Assembly: GCA_963790715.1 (NCBI GenBank)
Contig: CAWBPN010000010.1
Span: 310,001 to 374,000, forward strand
Reading direction: 5' to 3'
Length of the DNA: 64,000 nt
Source: DCFW01 sp963790715
GTDB taxonomy: Bacteria; Bacteroidota; Bacteroidia; Bacteroidales; Bacteroidaceae
This document shows positions 45,473-54,220 of the stretch, in pieces. The notes under the pieces were generated by a model. That model had not been told where the DNA came from and ran no database searches. It saw nothing but the letters and a program-made list of their open reading frames with translations. Each line of letters begins with the position of its first letter. Within the stretch, counting starts at the first letter, position 1. The position numbers were made by a program, and so were the translations under genes.

Positions 45473-46279
45473 ATGAAAGATATTCTCACTCAAATAGTAG
45501 ACAATAAGCGCTTCGAGGTAGATTTGCAAAAGATGAATATCACTCCCCGCCAAATTGAGGAGTTGGCTTTCGACCCACGTTCATTCCATTCGATGCGCCA
45601 ATCTATAATGTCATCTAAGTCAGGTATAATTGCCGAATTCAAGCGTAAAAGTCCCTCAAAAGGGTGGATTCATACTGATGCCAATGCTGTGGAAGTGGCT
45701 AAAGCATATTCCGCAAACAAGGCATCAGCCATATCAGTGCTTACGGATTCTTCGTTCTTTGGCGGTTCGCTCAAAGACTTGCGTGCCATCCGTGAAGTAA
45801 CCGATACACCATTGTTGCGCAAAGACTTCATCGTTGATGAATACCAATTGTTCCAAGCCAGAATTGCCGGAGCGGATGCAGTGTTGCTTATAGCCGCTTG
45901 CTTGAAACAGGACTTATGCAAGCATTTGGCAGAAAAAGCTCATGAATTGGGTTTGGAGGTACTGCTTGAAGTACATCGTCAGGAAGAACTCGATTATATT
46001 GATGATAACATGGATATGGTAGGCGTAAACAACCGCAATTTGGGCACGTTCCATACCGATGTACAAAACTCATTCGTATTGGCAGGATTTCTTACCGAAC
46101 ATACGGCAAATATGAGACATCGACCGGCACTAATATCCGAAAGCGGTATATCAGACCCGGAAACAATAAAATCCTTGCGCGAAGTAGGATTCAACGGGTT
46201 TCTTGTAGGCGAAACATTTATGAAGACAACCCAACCGGGTGACACACTGAAAACATTCATAAAAGCTGTAGAATCATGA
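45473..46279 (+). CDS. trpC: Indole-3-glycerol phosphate synthase
   Basis: The 268-aa TIM-barrel enzyme closes the indole ring. Motifs are IAEFKRKSPSKGWI (~50-63), SVLTDSSFFGGS, LLRKDFIVDEYQ (catalytic Lys), VNNRNLGTF and SESGI. It overlaps trpF by 4 bp (ATGA). Confidence 0.96.
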   Translation: MKDILTQIVDNKRFEVDLQKMNITPRQIEELAFDPRSFHSMRQSIMSSKSGIIAEFKRKSPSKGWIHTDANAVEVAKAYSANKASAISVLTDSSFFGGSLKDLRAIREVTDTPLLRKDFIVDEYQLFQARIAGADAVLLIAACLKQDLCKHLAEKAHELGLEVLLEVHRQEELDYIDDNMDMVGVNNRNLGTFHTDVQNSFVLAGFLTEHTANMRHRPALISESGISDPETIKSLREVGFNGFLVGETFMKTTQPGDTLKTFIKAVES

Positions 46280-46896
46280 AGTTGATTAAAGTTTGCGGTA
46301 TGCGCGAAGCTGACAATATACTTGCAGTAGAACAAACCGGCGTTAATTTGATGGGGTTCATATTTTATCCCAAATCAAGTCGTTTCGTAAGTATAAGACC
46401 TGCATACATGCCTTTAAAGGCGAAACGTGTAGGTGTGTTCGTCAATGCTGACATACAGCAAATATCATTTACTGCAAAAGAATACGGACTTGATTATATC
46501 CAACTTCACGGTAACGAATCACCTGACTTTTGTCGTGAAGTAAAGAAAGCTACAGGCAAAAGTATTATGAAAGCCTTCTCCATTGCACAACCCAAAGACT
46601 TGGCTAATGTAAATTCTTTTGCAAATTACTGCAATTATTTCTTGTTCGACACTAAATGTAAAGGTTTCGGCGGTAGCGGTGAAGCATTTGATTGGAGTAT
46701 CCTTGATGCTTACAAAGGTATAACGCCGTTTTTGCTAAGCGGAGGAATCTGTAATGAACTTATTCCGGATTTGAAAGCTTTTCATCATCCGTGCCTGGCA
46801 GGTTACGACCTCAACAGTAAATACGAAATAAGTCCTGCACTCAAAGATGCTGCTATGATTAACGATTTTATTAAACAAATGAAAAATGAAGAATAG
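46276..46896 (+). CDS. trpF: Phosphoribosylanthranilate isomerase
   Basis: The 206-aa TIM-barrel isomerase has KVCGMREADNI at the N-terminus (catalytic Cys), GFIFYPKSSRFV, YIQLHGNESP, FLFDTKCKGFGGSGEAFDW (catalytic Asp) and LSGGI. It overlaps trpC by 4 bp and trpA by 11 bp, consistent with translational coupling. Confidence 0.96.
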   Translation: MKLIKVCGMREADNILAVEQTGVNLMGFIFYPKSSRFVSIRPAYMPLKAKRVGVFVNADIQQISFTAKEYGLDYIQLHGNESPDFCREVKKATGKSIMKAFSIAQPKDLANVNSFANYCNYFLFDTKCKGFGGSGEAFDWSILDAYKGITPFLLSGGICNELIPDLKAFHHPCLAGYDLNSKYEISPALKDAAMINDFIKQMKNEE

Positions 46897-47662
46897 AATA
46901 AATAATTTATTTGAAACAAAAACAGAGAAACTACTCTCTATTTATTTCTGTGCCGGTTCTCCCACACTTGACGGTACTGCAAGCGTAATACGTACACTCG
47001 AAAATAACGGTGTGGATATGATTGAAATAGGCATTCCGTTCAGTGACCCTATGGCCGACGGACCGGTAATTCAAAATGCCGCTACCAATGCCTTGCGCAA
47101 CGGAATGACAGTGCGCAAACTTTTCACACAGCTGGCTGATATACGCCAAACGGTTAATATTCCTTTGATTCTTATGGGTTATCTCAACCCTATCATGCAA
47201 TACGGGTTTGAAGCTTTTTGCAAAAAATGTAGTGAAACAGGTATTGACGGACTTATCCTACCTGATTTGCCTTTCAAGGACTACAAAGAGACATATCGTG
47301 CCATCGCCGACAAATATGATATACGCATTATCATGCTTATCACGCCAGAAACAAGCGATGAACGCATTCGCTTTATCGACGACAACACTGACGGATTTAT
47401 ATATATGGTGTCAAGTGCGTCGACTACCGGTGCTCAACAATCGTTCAATGATAAAAAAATGGAATATTTTCGCCGTATTGACGATATGCACCTGCATAAT
47501 CCGCGTATGGTAGGTTTCGGCATATCAAACAAGGCAACTTTCAATGCTGCAACCGAGTATTCGCATGGAGCAATAATAGGCAGTAAATTCGTCACTTTGC
47601 TCGAAGAGACAAAAGACCCGCAAAAGGCTATAACTGCTTTGAAGGACGCTTTAAGCAAATAA
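46886..47662 (+). CDS. trpA: Tryptophan synthase alpha subunit
   Basis: The 258-aa TIM-barrel protein cleaves indole-3-glycerol phosphate and channels indole to TrpB. Motifs: YFCAGSPTLDGT, MIEIGIPFSDPMADGPVIQ (catalytic Glu), LMGYLNPIMQYG, LILPDLPF and VGFGISNKA. It is the last gene of the trp operon, separated from trpB at the front of the operon. Confidence 0.96.
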   Translation: MKNRINNLFETKTEKLLSIYFCAGSPTLDGTASVIRTLENNGVDMIEIGIPFSDPMADGPVIQNAATNALRNGMTVRKLFTQLADIRQTVNIPLILMGYLNPIMQYGFEAFCKKCSETGIDGLILPDLPFKDYKETYRAIADKYDIRIIMLITPETSDERIRFIDDNTDGFIYMVSSASTTGAQQSFNDKKMEYFRRIDDMHLHNPRMVGFGISNKATFNAATEYSHGAIIGSKFVTLLEETKDPQKAITALKDALSK

Positions 47663-47698
47663 TTCCACAAGAATTAATCTAATCCGAATAAATTGCCT

Positions 47699-47706
47699 TA
47701 TCTTTG
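47699..47706 (+). promoter_or_regulatory. -7 box of miaA
   Basis: TATCTTTG, 17 bases before ATG 47723. It argues against the upstream TTG at 47693 as start. Confidence 0.5.
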
Positions 47707-47722
47707 TGTTAAAGTGAAGAAT

Positions 47723-48655
47723 ATGGCAGATTCGGATTATGAAATGATAACCATCCTCGGCCCGACGGCATGTGGAAAAACCGCGTTTGCCGCACGCCTG
47801 GCCGATACACTCGGTACGGAAATTATAAGTGCCGACTCACGACAAATATACCGTGACATGAATATTGGCACAGGTAAAGATCTGAATGACTATATCGTTG
47901 ACGGTCGGCCCGTGCCTTATCATCTTATAGATATTGCTCCCGCCGGATATAAATATAATCTTTTTGAATATCAACGAGATTTTCTGAAAGCATACGATAG
48001 CATTACCGATCGTGGCAAACTGCCTATTCTTTGCGGTGGTACCGGGCTGTATATCGAAAGCGTATTGAAGGGTTATCGAATGACACCTGTACCCGAGAAT
48101 CCCGAACTGCGTGCTTCTCTATCCGATAAATCACTGGATGAGTTGATCGATATACTGACTAAATACAAAACATTGCACAATACCACTGATGTGGATACAT
48201 GCAAACGTGCGATTCGTGCAATTGAAATACAGGTATATTATAAAGAACATCTCATCAATGGACGTGAATTTCCAAAAATCAACAGCCTCATTATCGGCAT
48301 AGAAATTGATCGCGATGACCGTCGCGCAAAGATTACCGCACGCTTGAAAAAGCGACTTGAAGAGGAACACATGATTGATGAAGTAAAGCTGTTACTTGAT
48401 TCAGGTATCAAACCTGACGACCTCGTATACTACGGATTGGAATATAAATACGTGACACTTTATCTCACCGGCAAACTCACATACTACGAGATGTTCGAAC
48501 AATTGGAAACTGCCATACATCAATTTGCAAAACGACAAATGACGTGGTTCAGAGGTATGGTGCGACGCAACTTCAATATCCACTGGATAAACGCAGATAT
48601 ACCTACCGAAGAAAAAATAAAAACTACAATATCATTACTGCATCAACAATCATGA
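47723..48655 (+). CDS. miaA: tRNA dimethylallyltransferase
   Basis: The 310-aa enzyme isopentenylates A37 of tRNAs reading UNN codons. The P-loop ILGPTACGKTAFAARLA, ISADSRQIYRDMNIGTGK, PYHLID and ILCGGTGLYIESV are characteristic. ATG 47723 is chosen because a -7 box covers the alternative TTG. It overlaps the lipid-kinase gene by 4 bp. Confidence 0.95.
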   Translation: MADSDYEMITILGPTACGKTAFAARLADTLGTEIISADSRQIYRDMNIGTGKDLNDYIVDGRPVPYHLIDIAPAGYKYNLFEYQRDFLKAYDSITDRGKLPILCGGTGLYIESVLKGYRMTPVPENPELRASLSDKSLDELIDILTKYKTLHNTTDVDTCKRAIRAIEIQVYYKEHLINGREFPKINSLIIGIEIDRDDRRAKITARLKKRLEEEHMIDEVKLLLDSGIKPDDLVYYGLEYKYVTLYLTGKLTYYEMFEQLETAIHQFAKRQMTWFRGMVRRNFNIHWINADIPTEEKIKTTISLLHQQS

Positions 48656-49584
48656 ACACTGTTAACGACAAATGGGGTATTATTTATCATCCTAATGCAG
48701 GACGACACAGTGCACGCAAGCACTGGAAAGAAATTAAAGAATATATCGACAGCAAACACATAAGGTACGATTATGTACAGTCGATAGGATACGGTTCTGT
48801 ACAACAATTGGCTCATGAATATGCCGAACAAGGTTATCGCACTATTATATTGGTAGGCGGCGACGGAGCACTCAACGATGCCGTCAATGGCATCCTGTCG
48901 GCCAATACTACGTTTCCTAAAGAGGAAATAGCTTTAGGCATAATCCCCAACGGGGTATTTAACGACTTTGCCCATTACTGGGGAAGCGATATGGATTATC
49001 GTGCTGCCGTAGACTGGATAGTGAACTACCGCCGCAAAAAAATTGACGTAGGTGTATGTTCTTATTACAACGGCACCAAGCATGAATGCAGATATTTCGT
49101 TAATGCCATCAATATAGGTTTGTGCGCTCGCGTGGTAAGAATAACCGACCAAACAAAGCGTTTTTGGGGAATGGGACTTATTTCATCATTTGCAGCAATG
49201 ATCAGTGTAATATTCGAACGCCAAATCTATCGTAGTCACCTTCGCATCAGCGACGACCATGTTCGCGGACGTTTCATGAATATATGCGTCGGCAATGCTC
49301 GCGCTTACGGATTGACACCGAGTGCTGCACCATACAATGGTTGGCTGGACGTAAGCATTATTCGTTATCCAAAAGTGTGGCAGTTGCTTAAAGGCCTGTG
49401 GATGCTGGTAAACCGGAGATTGCTCAACCATAAATTGGTTGACGTTTACCGCACTAAACATATACGTGTGTTGCGTGCGCAAAATGCTGCAATAAGTCTT
49501 GACGGACGTATATTGCAAGACATACATTACCCTATCGACATAACTATCAAACCTGAAGCTCTGACATTAATAATACCTAATTAA
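48652..49584 (+). CDS. Diacylglycerol kinase-family lipid kinase
   Basis: The 310-aa protein has the catalytic domain motif VGGDGALNDAVNGIL (GGDGxxN) and ALGIIPNGVFNDFA. The C-terminal beta domain of the YegS/DgkB group includes GNARAYGLTPSAAPYNGWLDV. It probably phosphorylates a lipid head group such as diacylglycerol or sphingoid base. The frame opens upstream inside miaA; ATG 48652 (MNTVNDKWG) gives the usual start. Confidence 0.88.
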   Translation: MNTVNDKWGIIYHPNAGRHSARKHWKEIKEYIDSKHIRYDYVQSIGYGSVQQLAHEYAEQGYRTIILVGGDGALNDAVNGILSANTTFPKEEIALGIIPNGVFNDFAHYWGSDMDYRAAVDWIVNYRRKKIDVGVCSYYNGTKHECRYFVNAINIGLCARVVRITDQTKRFWGMGLISSFAAMISVIFERQIYRSHLRISDDHVRGRFMNICVGNARAYGLTPSAAPYNGWLDVSIIRYPKVWQLLKGLWMLVNRRLLNHKLVDVYRTKHIRVLRAQNAAISLDGRILQDIHYPIDITIKPEALTLIIPN

Positions 49585-49625
49585 GGAATTAATTTATAAT
49601 ACCGAATTAAAAGATTAAATTATAT

Positions 49626-50429
49626 ATGACAATAAAAGACTTGACATCCGGCCCTAACTTTTTCTTAATGGCCGGTCCATGCGTAATTGAAGGTGAAGAG
49701 ATGGCTCTAGATGTTGCAGAAAAACTGGTAAAGATAACTGCACAGCTTCATATCCCTTACATCTTCAAAGGTTCATACCGCAAAGCAAACCGTTCACGAA
49801 TAGACTCATTCACAGGCATAGGTGATGAAAAGGCGTTGAAAATTCTTCGCAAAGTGCACGAAACATTTGATGTACCTGTAGTCACCGATATACATGAGTC
49901 GCACGAAGCTGCAATGGCAGCAGAATATGTTGATGTACTGCAAATTCCGGCTTTCCTTTGCCGCCAAACCGATTTGTTGACGGCTGCTGCAAAGACCGGT
50001 AAGATCGTCAATATCAAAAAGGGACAATTTCTTTCACCGGGTGCAATGAAGTTTGCCGCCGACAAAGTGGTTGAAGCAGGGAACCCTAACGTAATGCTCA
50101 CCGAACGCGGTACAACATTCGGCTACACAGACCTGGTAGTTGACTATCGCGGCATTCCTGAAATGCAAGCTTTCGGGTATCCGGTAATAATGGATGCAAC
50201 TCACAGTCTGCAACAGCCTAATCAAGGCAGCGGTGTAACAGGCGGTACGCCATCATTGATTGGAACCATTGCCAAAGCTGCTATTGCCGTAGGAGCGGAC
50301 GGACTGTTCATCGAAACTCATCAAAACCCTGCCGTAGCCAAAAGTGACGGAGCGAACATGCTTCGTCTTGACTTAGTAGAAAGTTTATTAAAAAAACTAG
50401 TCAGAATAAGAGAGGCTATCAAAGAATGA
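49626..50429 (+). CDS. kdsA: KDO-8-phosphate synthase
   Basis: The 267-aa enzyme condenses arabinose-5-P and PEP to KDO-8-P for lipopolysaccharide. Motifs: FLMAGPCVIEGEEMA, YIFKGSYRKANRSR, VVTDIHES, LQIPAFLCRQTDLL, NIKKGQFLSPGAM and MDATHSLQQPN. It overlaps the next gene by 4 bp and is one gene away from the KDO-8-P phosphatase. Confidence 0.96.
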   Translation: MTIKDLTSGPNFFLMAGPCVIEGEEMALDVAEKLVKITAQLHIPYIFKGSYRKANRSRIDSFTGIGDEKALKILRKVHETFDVPVVTDIHESHEAAMAAEYVDVLQIPAFLCRQTDLLTAAAKTGKIVNIKKGQFLSPGAMKFAADKVVEAGNPNVMLTERGTTFGYTDLVVDYRGIPEMQAFGYPVIMDATHSLQQPNQGSGVTGGTPSLIGTIAKAAIAVGADGLFIETHQNPAVAKSDGANMLRLDLVESLLKKLVRIREAIKE

Positions 50430-51212
50430 AAAACGTAGTATTCATCGGAGCCGGCAACCTAGCTTTCAATTTGGCGAAAGCATTATATAACACGGATTAC
50501 CATATCTGCCAAATATTCAGTCGTACCGAGCTTGCAGCCTATGGCTTGGCACAACGAATAAGTGCTGACTATACAACTGATTTAAACCGAGTACGTAACG
50601 ATGCCGACATTTATATAGTATCTGTCAAAGACTCCGTCCTCACCGAACGTATAACCGAAATATGTGCAGGTAAGGGTAATGCGCTACTTTTCCATACTGC
50701 CGGAAGCATTCCTATGGATGTGTTCAAAGACCATGCCCTGCACTACGGGGTGCTATACCCCATGCAAACATTTTCAAAAAGCAAGGAAGTGGATTTCAAA
50801 AAAATCACTTGCTACGTAGAAGGGGCATCTACGGAAGATCTTGCAGCAATCAAGCAATTAGCATCTTCCATATCGGATAATGTTCAAGAATGTGACTCAG
50901 AACAACGCAAATACCTGCATTTGGCTGCTGTTTTCGTATGCAACTTTAGCAACCACCTTTATGATATAGCCGATCGACTTCTTAAGCGAACACGGATTGG
51001 AATTCAAAAGTATGCTGCCATTGATAGATGAAACGGTAAATAAAATACACACCATAAAGCCTGAAAAAGCACAAACCGGTCCTGCTATAAGGTACGACCG
51101 TAATGTTATAGAAATGCAATCGCATCTGCTAACCGACCACCCCACATGGCAATCAATATACGACCTTATGAGCCGGAGCATTCATGAATCAAACAAAACA
51201 ATAAAACAATGA
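50426..51212 (+). pseudogene. DUF2520 Rossmann oxidoreductase-like gene, frameshifted
   Basis: The first frame (from 50426) encodes a Rossmann protein (VVFIGAGNLAFNLAKALYN) with LHYGVLYPMQTFS. It runs in family-like sequence up to HLYDIADRLL, then ends at 51031 as unrelated residues. The adjacent frame continues the family sequence as SEHGLEFKSMLPLIDETVNKI, then AQTGPAIRYD, ending at 51212 and overlapping kdsC by 4 bp. One extra base near 50980-50987 explains this. The full protein would be ~262 aa (F420/NADP oxidoreductase-like plus DUF2520). It is either a recent pseudogene or a sequencing error. Confidence 0.8.
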
Positions 51213-51724
51213 TCAATTACGATTTAACCAAGATAAAAGCCTTTGCCTTTGACATCGACGGCGTTCTCAGTCCCAACACCATTTTCCTTCATCCATGCGG
51301 AGAACCGATGCGCGGTGTAAACATCAAAGACGGTTACGCATTGCAATTAGCCGTCAAACACAATTACAACATAGCCATAATTACCGGTGGCAACACGAAC
51401 GCGGTGCGTATTCGTTATGCCAACTTGGGACTGACCGACATTCACATGTCTGCTGCAATTAAGATAGACTACTATAAAGAATTTCGCGATAAATACGAGC
51501 TAAAAGATGAAGAAGTTCTTTTTATGGGCGACGATATTCCGGACTTGGAAGTGTTGAAAGCCTGCGGTCTACCATGCTGTCCTGCAGACGCAGCACCCGA
51601 AGTGAAAGAGATATGCACTTATGTATCACCATATAAAGGCGGTTACGGTTGTGCCCGCGATGTGATAGAACAAGTAATGAAAGTACAAGGCAATTGGTTG
51701 GGCGATAAAGCTTTCGGTTGGTAA
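51209..51724 (+). CDS. kdsC: KDO-8-phosphate phosphatase (HAD family)
   Basis: The 171-aa HAD phosphatase without cap domain has KAFAFDIDGVLSPN (nucleophile Asp), AIITGGNTNAV, and VLFMGDDIPDLEVLKACG, as in KdsC. It removes phosphate from KDO-8-P made by KdsA two genes upstream. The symbol is by family and context. Confidence 0.88.
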   Translation: MINYDLTKIKAFAFDIDGVLSPNTIFLHPCGEPMRGVNIKDGYALQLAVKHNYNIAIITGGNTNAVRIRYANLGLTDIHMSAAIKIDYYKEFRDKYELKDEEVLFMGDDIPDLEVLKACGLPCCPADAAPEVKEICTYVSPYKGGYGCARDVIEQVMKVQGNWLGDKAFGW

Positions 51725-51767
51725 AACAATAAACGAGATCACTATCATCTAATAAAGTACATAATAT

Positions 51768-52217
51768 TTATTGCTGCTCAGGCATAGTGGCATAGCAAAT
51801 GTTGAGCACTTGCGCATGGCGAAGAGCTTGCTTAACATCGGATATTACACCCATAGTCATATCCTTATCTACACGCAATGAAACCACCAAATATTGGCGT
51901 TCATCAGGTTCAAGTGAAGCACGACGAGCTTTCATAACGTTGGTTAGCATGCTAAGCGGCACTTGATTCTTATCTACAAATATTATATTTTGCCCTGCCC
52001 CGTTACTTTTTATAGTAATATAAGTAACATGTGCCCGCTTGTCGACATGTTGCAATTCTGAAGCCAACGGCATGTACACACCGGTATTTGAATTTCCCTG
52101 ACGTATGTGCGACGATGCAACAAAAAAGAATACCAACAACAACACGATATTAGGTATTGCAAAAAAGTTAAGAGAAGGCAATTTAAGCCGTCTTTCCTTT
52201 CTGAAACGATTAGTCAT
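51768..52217 (-). CDS. ExbD/TolR-like protein, second copy, lacking the conserved Asp
   Basis: The 149-aa protein has one N-terminal membrane helix and a small periplasmic domain (YITIKSNGAGQNIIFVDKNQ). The helix begins FAIPNIVLLLVFFFVAS. In typical ExbD proteins the position of this Asn is the proton-carrying Asp (PxxD...F). The codon is AAT rather than GAT. Its start overlaps the stop of the preceding exbD-like gene by 4 bp. It likely still pairs with the ExbB-like protein at 53229. Confidence 0.82.
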   Translation of the reverse strand: MTNRFRKERRLKLPSLNFFAIPNIVLLLVFFFVASSHIRQGNSNTGVYMPLASELQHVDKRAHVTYITIKSNGAGQNIIFVDKNQVPLSMLTNVMKARRASLEPDERQYLVVSLRVDKDMTMGVISDVKQALRHAQVLNICYATMPEQQ

Positions 52218-52801
52218 TGCCGACCTCCTTTCAAAAAAGGTTCAGCTTCCGAAATATGTATAGGATAATATTGACACACAGCAAGTTGTTGGCTTTCAGT
52301 CAAGTTGTCAAAGTTCTTACTCCATGTTCGCAAAGCGAGTTCGTTACGCAAATCGTTATACGCCGCATTCAACTCATTCTGCACATCAATATAAGCCTGA
52401 TATTTTGTATTACGTTCGCATTGTACTGAAATCACGTGTTTATCCGTAATATACTGCACTCCAAACTCAGGTATAGCCACTTTGCTTTTCTCAGGCAACC
52501 CCGGATTATTACTCGGATTATCCACAAAACGTTTGACAAAAGCCCGTAAATCACCGAAAGCCGTAAGCCTTCCGTTACAATAAAGTTCATCGTTAGATGT
52601 TATATATATACACAACAGATTACGTGGAGCAATTTTTTCCGGTTTGTTATAAGCATCTATGGCAGGAGGCAAACGCCGCTCAATGCCAGTGTCGGCATTT
52701 GTGGAGCACAACACGATAAAAAACAGCATAACCAAAAATACGATATTTGCCGTTGACAAAGCATCAATTCCCGGTAACCGATGTGAACGCCTTAACCTCA
52801 T
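52214..52801 (-). CDS. ExbD/TolR-like protein, first copy, lacking the conserved Asp
   Basis: The 195-aa protein has one helix (STANIVFLVMLFFIVL, ~16-31) and then GIERRLPPAIDAY, as in the Bacteroidota ExbD type that precedes a second ExbD. The Asp usual in TAD(I/V)xF is Asn here (AAT codon). A C-terminal stretch of ~60 residues is longer than usual. It overlaps its neighbours by 4 bp on both sides, so the four genes are tightly coupled. Confidence 0.82.
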   Translation of the reverse strand: MRLRRSHRLPGIDALSTANIVFLVMLFFIVLCSTNADTGIERRLPPAIDAYNKPEKIAPRNLLCIYITSNDELYCNGRLTAFGDLRAFVKRFVDNPSNNPGLPEKSKVAIPEFGVQYITDKHVISVQCERNTKYQAYIDVQNELNAAYNDLRNELALRTWSKNFDNLTESQQLAVCQYYPIHISEAEPFLKGGRQ

Positions 52802-53217
52802 CTCTTAAACTTTTTATACAACTTAAAGTATAACATACTTAGTAGTCCTGCACATACAAATAACAATATTGAACGTATCGATGTATCAGCCAAACGCGAA
52901 CCTACGGAATGTACTCTGTCAGTAAGATAAAACGATGAAATTACAAGTGCTACGAATACTATTACTCCTAAACGAACAAGAGCCATCCGACGGCTACCGC
53001 GAACATCATATATTATGTCCTTTATGAACGAAATGATGAACAACACCACTCCTCCACCTACAACTACAAAAAGTAAAACAGCTAACACAGGCAAAAATAC
53101 AGGTATGGTTTCTCCATCACCTGTCACCTTGTATCCGAAGACATAATAGCAAAAAGTAACAGCTATGGCAATAATAAATAATGTCCAAAAAACACGTTTT
53201 GATATATTAGAATTCAT
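52798..53217 (-). CDS. Hypothetical four-helix membrane protein
   Basis: The 139-aa protein has four hydrophobic spans (~9-28, ~39-67, ~81-100, ~112-131) with basic loops between. I do not recognise a named family. In Bacteroidota a small membrane protein often sits between ExbB and ExbD genes. It is in the same operon, 11 bp after the ExbB-like gene. Confidence 0.75.
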   Translation of the reverse strand: MNSNISKRVFWTLFIIAIAVTFCYYVFGYKVTGDGETIPVFLPVLAVLLFVVVGGGVVLFIISFIKDIIYDVRGSRRMALVRLGVIVFVALVISSFYLTDRVHSVGSRLADTSIRSILLFVCAGLLSMLYFKLYKKFKR

Positions 53218-53228
53218 GTCAACCTCCT

Positions 53229-53984
53229 CTATTGTCTGTATTTCATGTCGTAAGCTATCACCAAATCGAGCAAACGAGCGCTTGCCGTCTCCATGCTGCG
53301 TGTAAAATAATCAATTTTGGTAAGGATATAATTATAAAAAAGTTGTAGAATCAAAGCCGATATTAATCCGAACACGGTTGTTATCAATGCCACCTTCATC
53401 CCGGCTGCTATAACAGAAGGTGAAATACTGCCCTCGTTTTGCACGCTGTCAAAAGCCATAATCATACCAATTACGGTACCCAGGAATCCAAGAATAGGCG
53501 AAATCTTTACGAAAAATGAAATCCAATTGCATCCGCGTTCAAGTAAACTCAATTGTATATTGCCCGAAGCCGTCAAAGCCTTATCAACAGAGTCTTCCCC
53601 CTGCTCGATACGCATAAGTCCGTCGTAACAAAGCGAAGCAACAGGACCACGCGTGTTGCGGCACACGGCTTTGGCTTGGTCTACATCTCCTTTCGTCAGA
53701 GCTATGTTCACATCCTCAAGCATATCATCAACATTGACATCACTGAGGTTGAGATATATGATGCGTTCGATGCAAAAAGTCATGCCAAGAACAAGTGACA
53801 AAGCCACAACCCCCATAAAGAAAGGATTACCTTCTACGAACTTTTCCCTCAATTGCACGCCTACGCTTTGCGATTGCTGCGAAGACGCAGCGGTTGGGCT
53901 CTGAGCAACACCTTGTGCCGATGCACTAACAGTAGTGACAGCCGGCAAAAGAATTAGCATCAAAATAATGAGATAATTTTTCAT
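53229..53984 (-). CDS. exbB: MotA/TolQ/ExbB proton channel protein
   Basis: The 251-aa inner-membrane protein has a cleavable-looking signal (to ~SASAQG) and a helix at ~54-74 (FFMGVVALSLVLGMTFC). Two core helices contain FFVKISPILGFLGTVIGMI and GMKVALITTVFGLISALIL. It forms the channel that energises TonB or a similar partner with ExbD. It heads the operon, under a TATATTTG box. The ExbD partners lack their Asp, so the energising role of this set is uncertain. Confidence 0.9.
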   Translation of the reverse strand: MKNYLIILMLILLPAVTTVSASAQGVAQSPTAASSQQSQSVGVQLREKFVEGNPFFMGVVALSLVLGMTFCIERIIYLNLSDVNVDDMLEDVNIALTKGDVDQAKAVCRNTRGPVASLCYDGLMRIEQGEDSVDKALTASGNIQLSLLERGCNWISFFVKISPILGFLGTVIGMIMAFDSVQNEGSISPSVIAAGMKVALITTVFGLISALILQLFYNYILTKIDYFTRSMETASARLLDLVIAYDMKYRQ

Positions 53985-54010
53985 ATTCCACTTTATCCGT
54001 TTTGTTTTTT

Positions 54011-54018
54011 CAAATATA
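54011..54018 (-). promoter_or_regulatory. -7 box of ExbB operon
   Basis: TATATTTG on the minus strand, 26 bases before the ExbB-like ATG. Confidence 0.5.
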
Positions 54019-54117
54019 CGTTATTTCTTATAAAACCGTGAATTCACGTATCGTCTTTTGAGTTTTTTAAATAAAAGAATAGCGGACTATCATCATTTTT
54101 ACATGGATAAAACTTTT

Positions 54118-54209
54118 GTTGGTTGTTTTAAACTTAAATGAATGATATACCCGCTATCTTGGCGTTTCTTTCGTTGGTTGTTAATATTTCAATATTAATG
54201 TTGGTTGTT
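54118..54209. repeat. Three GTTGGTTGTT repeats and a long dyad
   Basis: Direct copies at 54118-54127, 54173-54182 and 54200-54209. Overlapping them, ATAGCGG (54079-54085) and CCGCTAT (54151-54157) form an inverted pair with further inner pairing. The region separates the ExbB promoter from the 3' end of the M64 gene and may include its terminator. Confidence 0.5.
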
Positions 54210-54220
54210 AGTATTTTATA

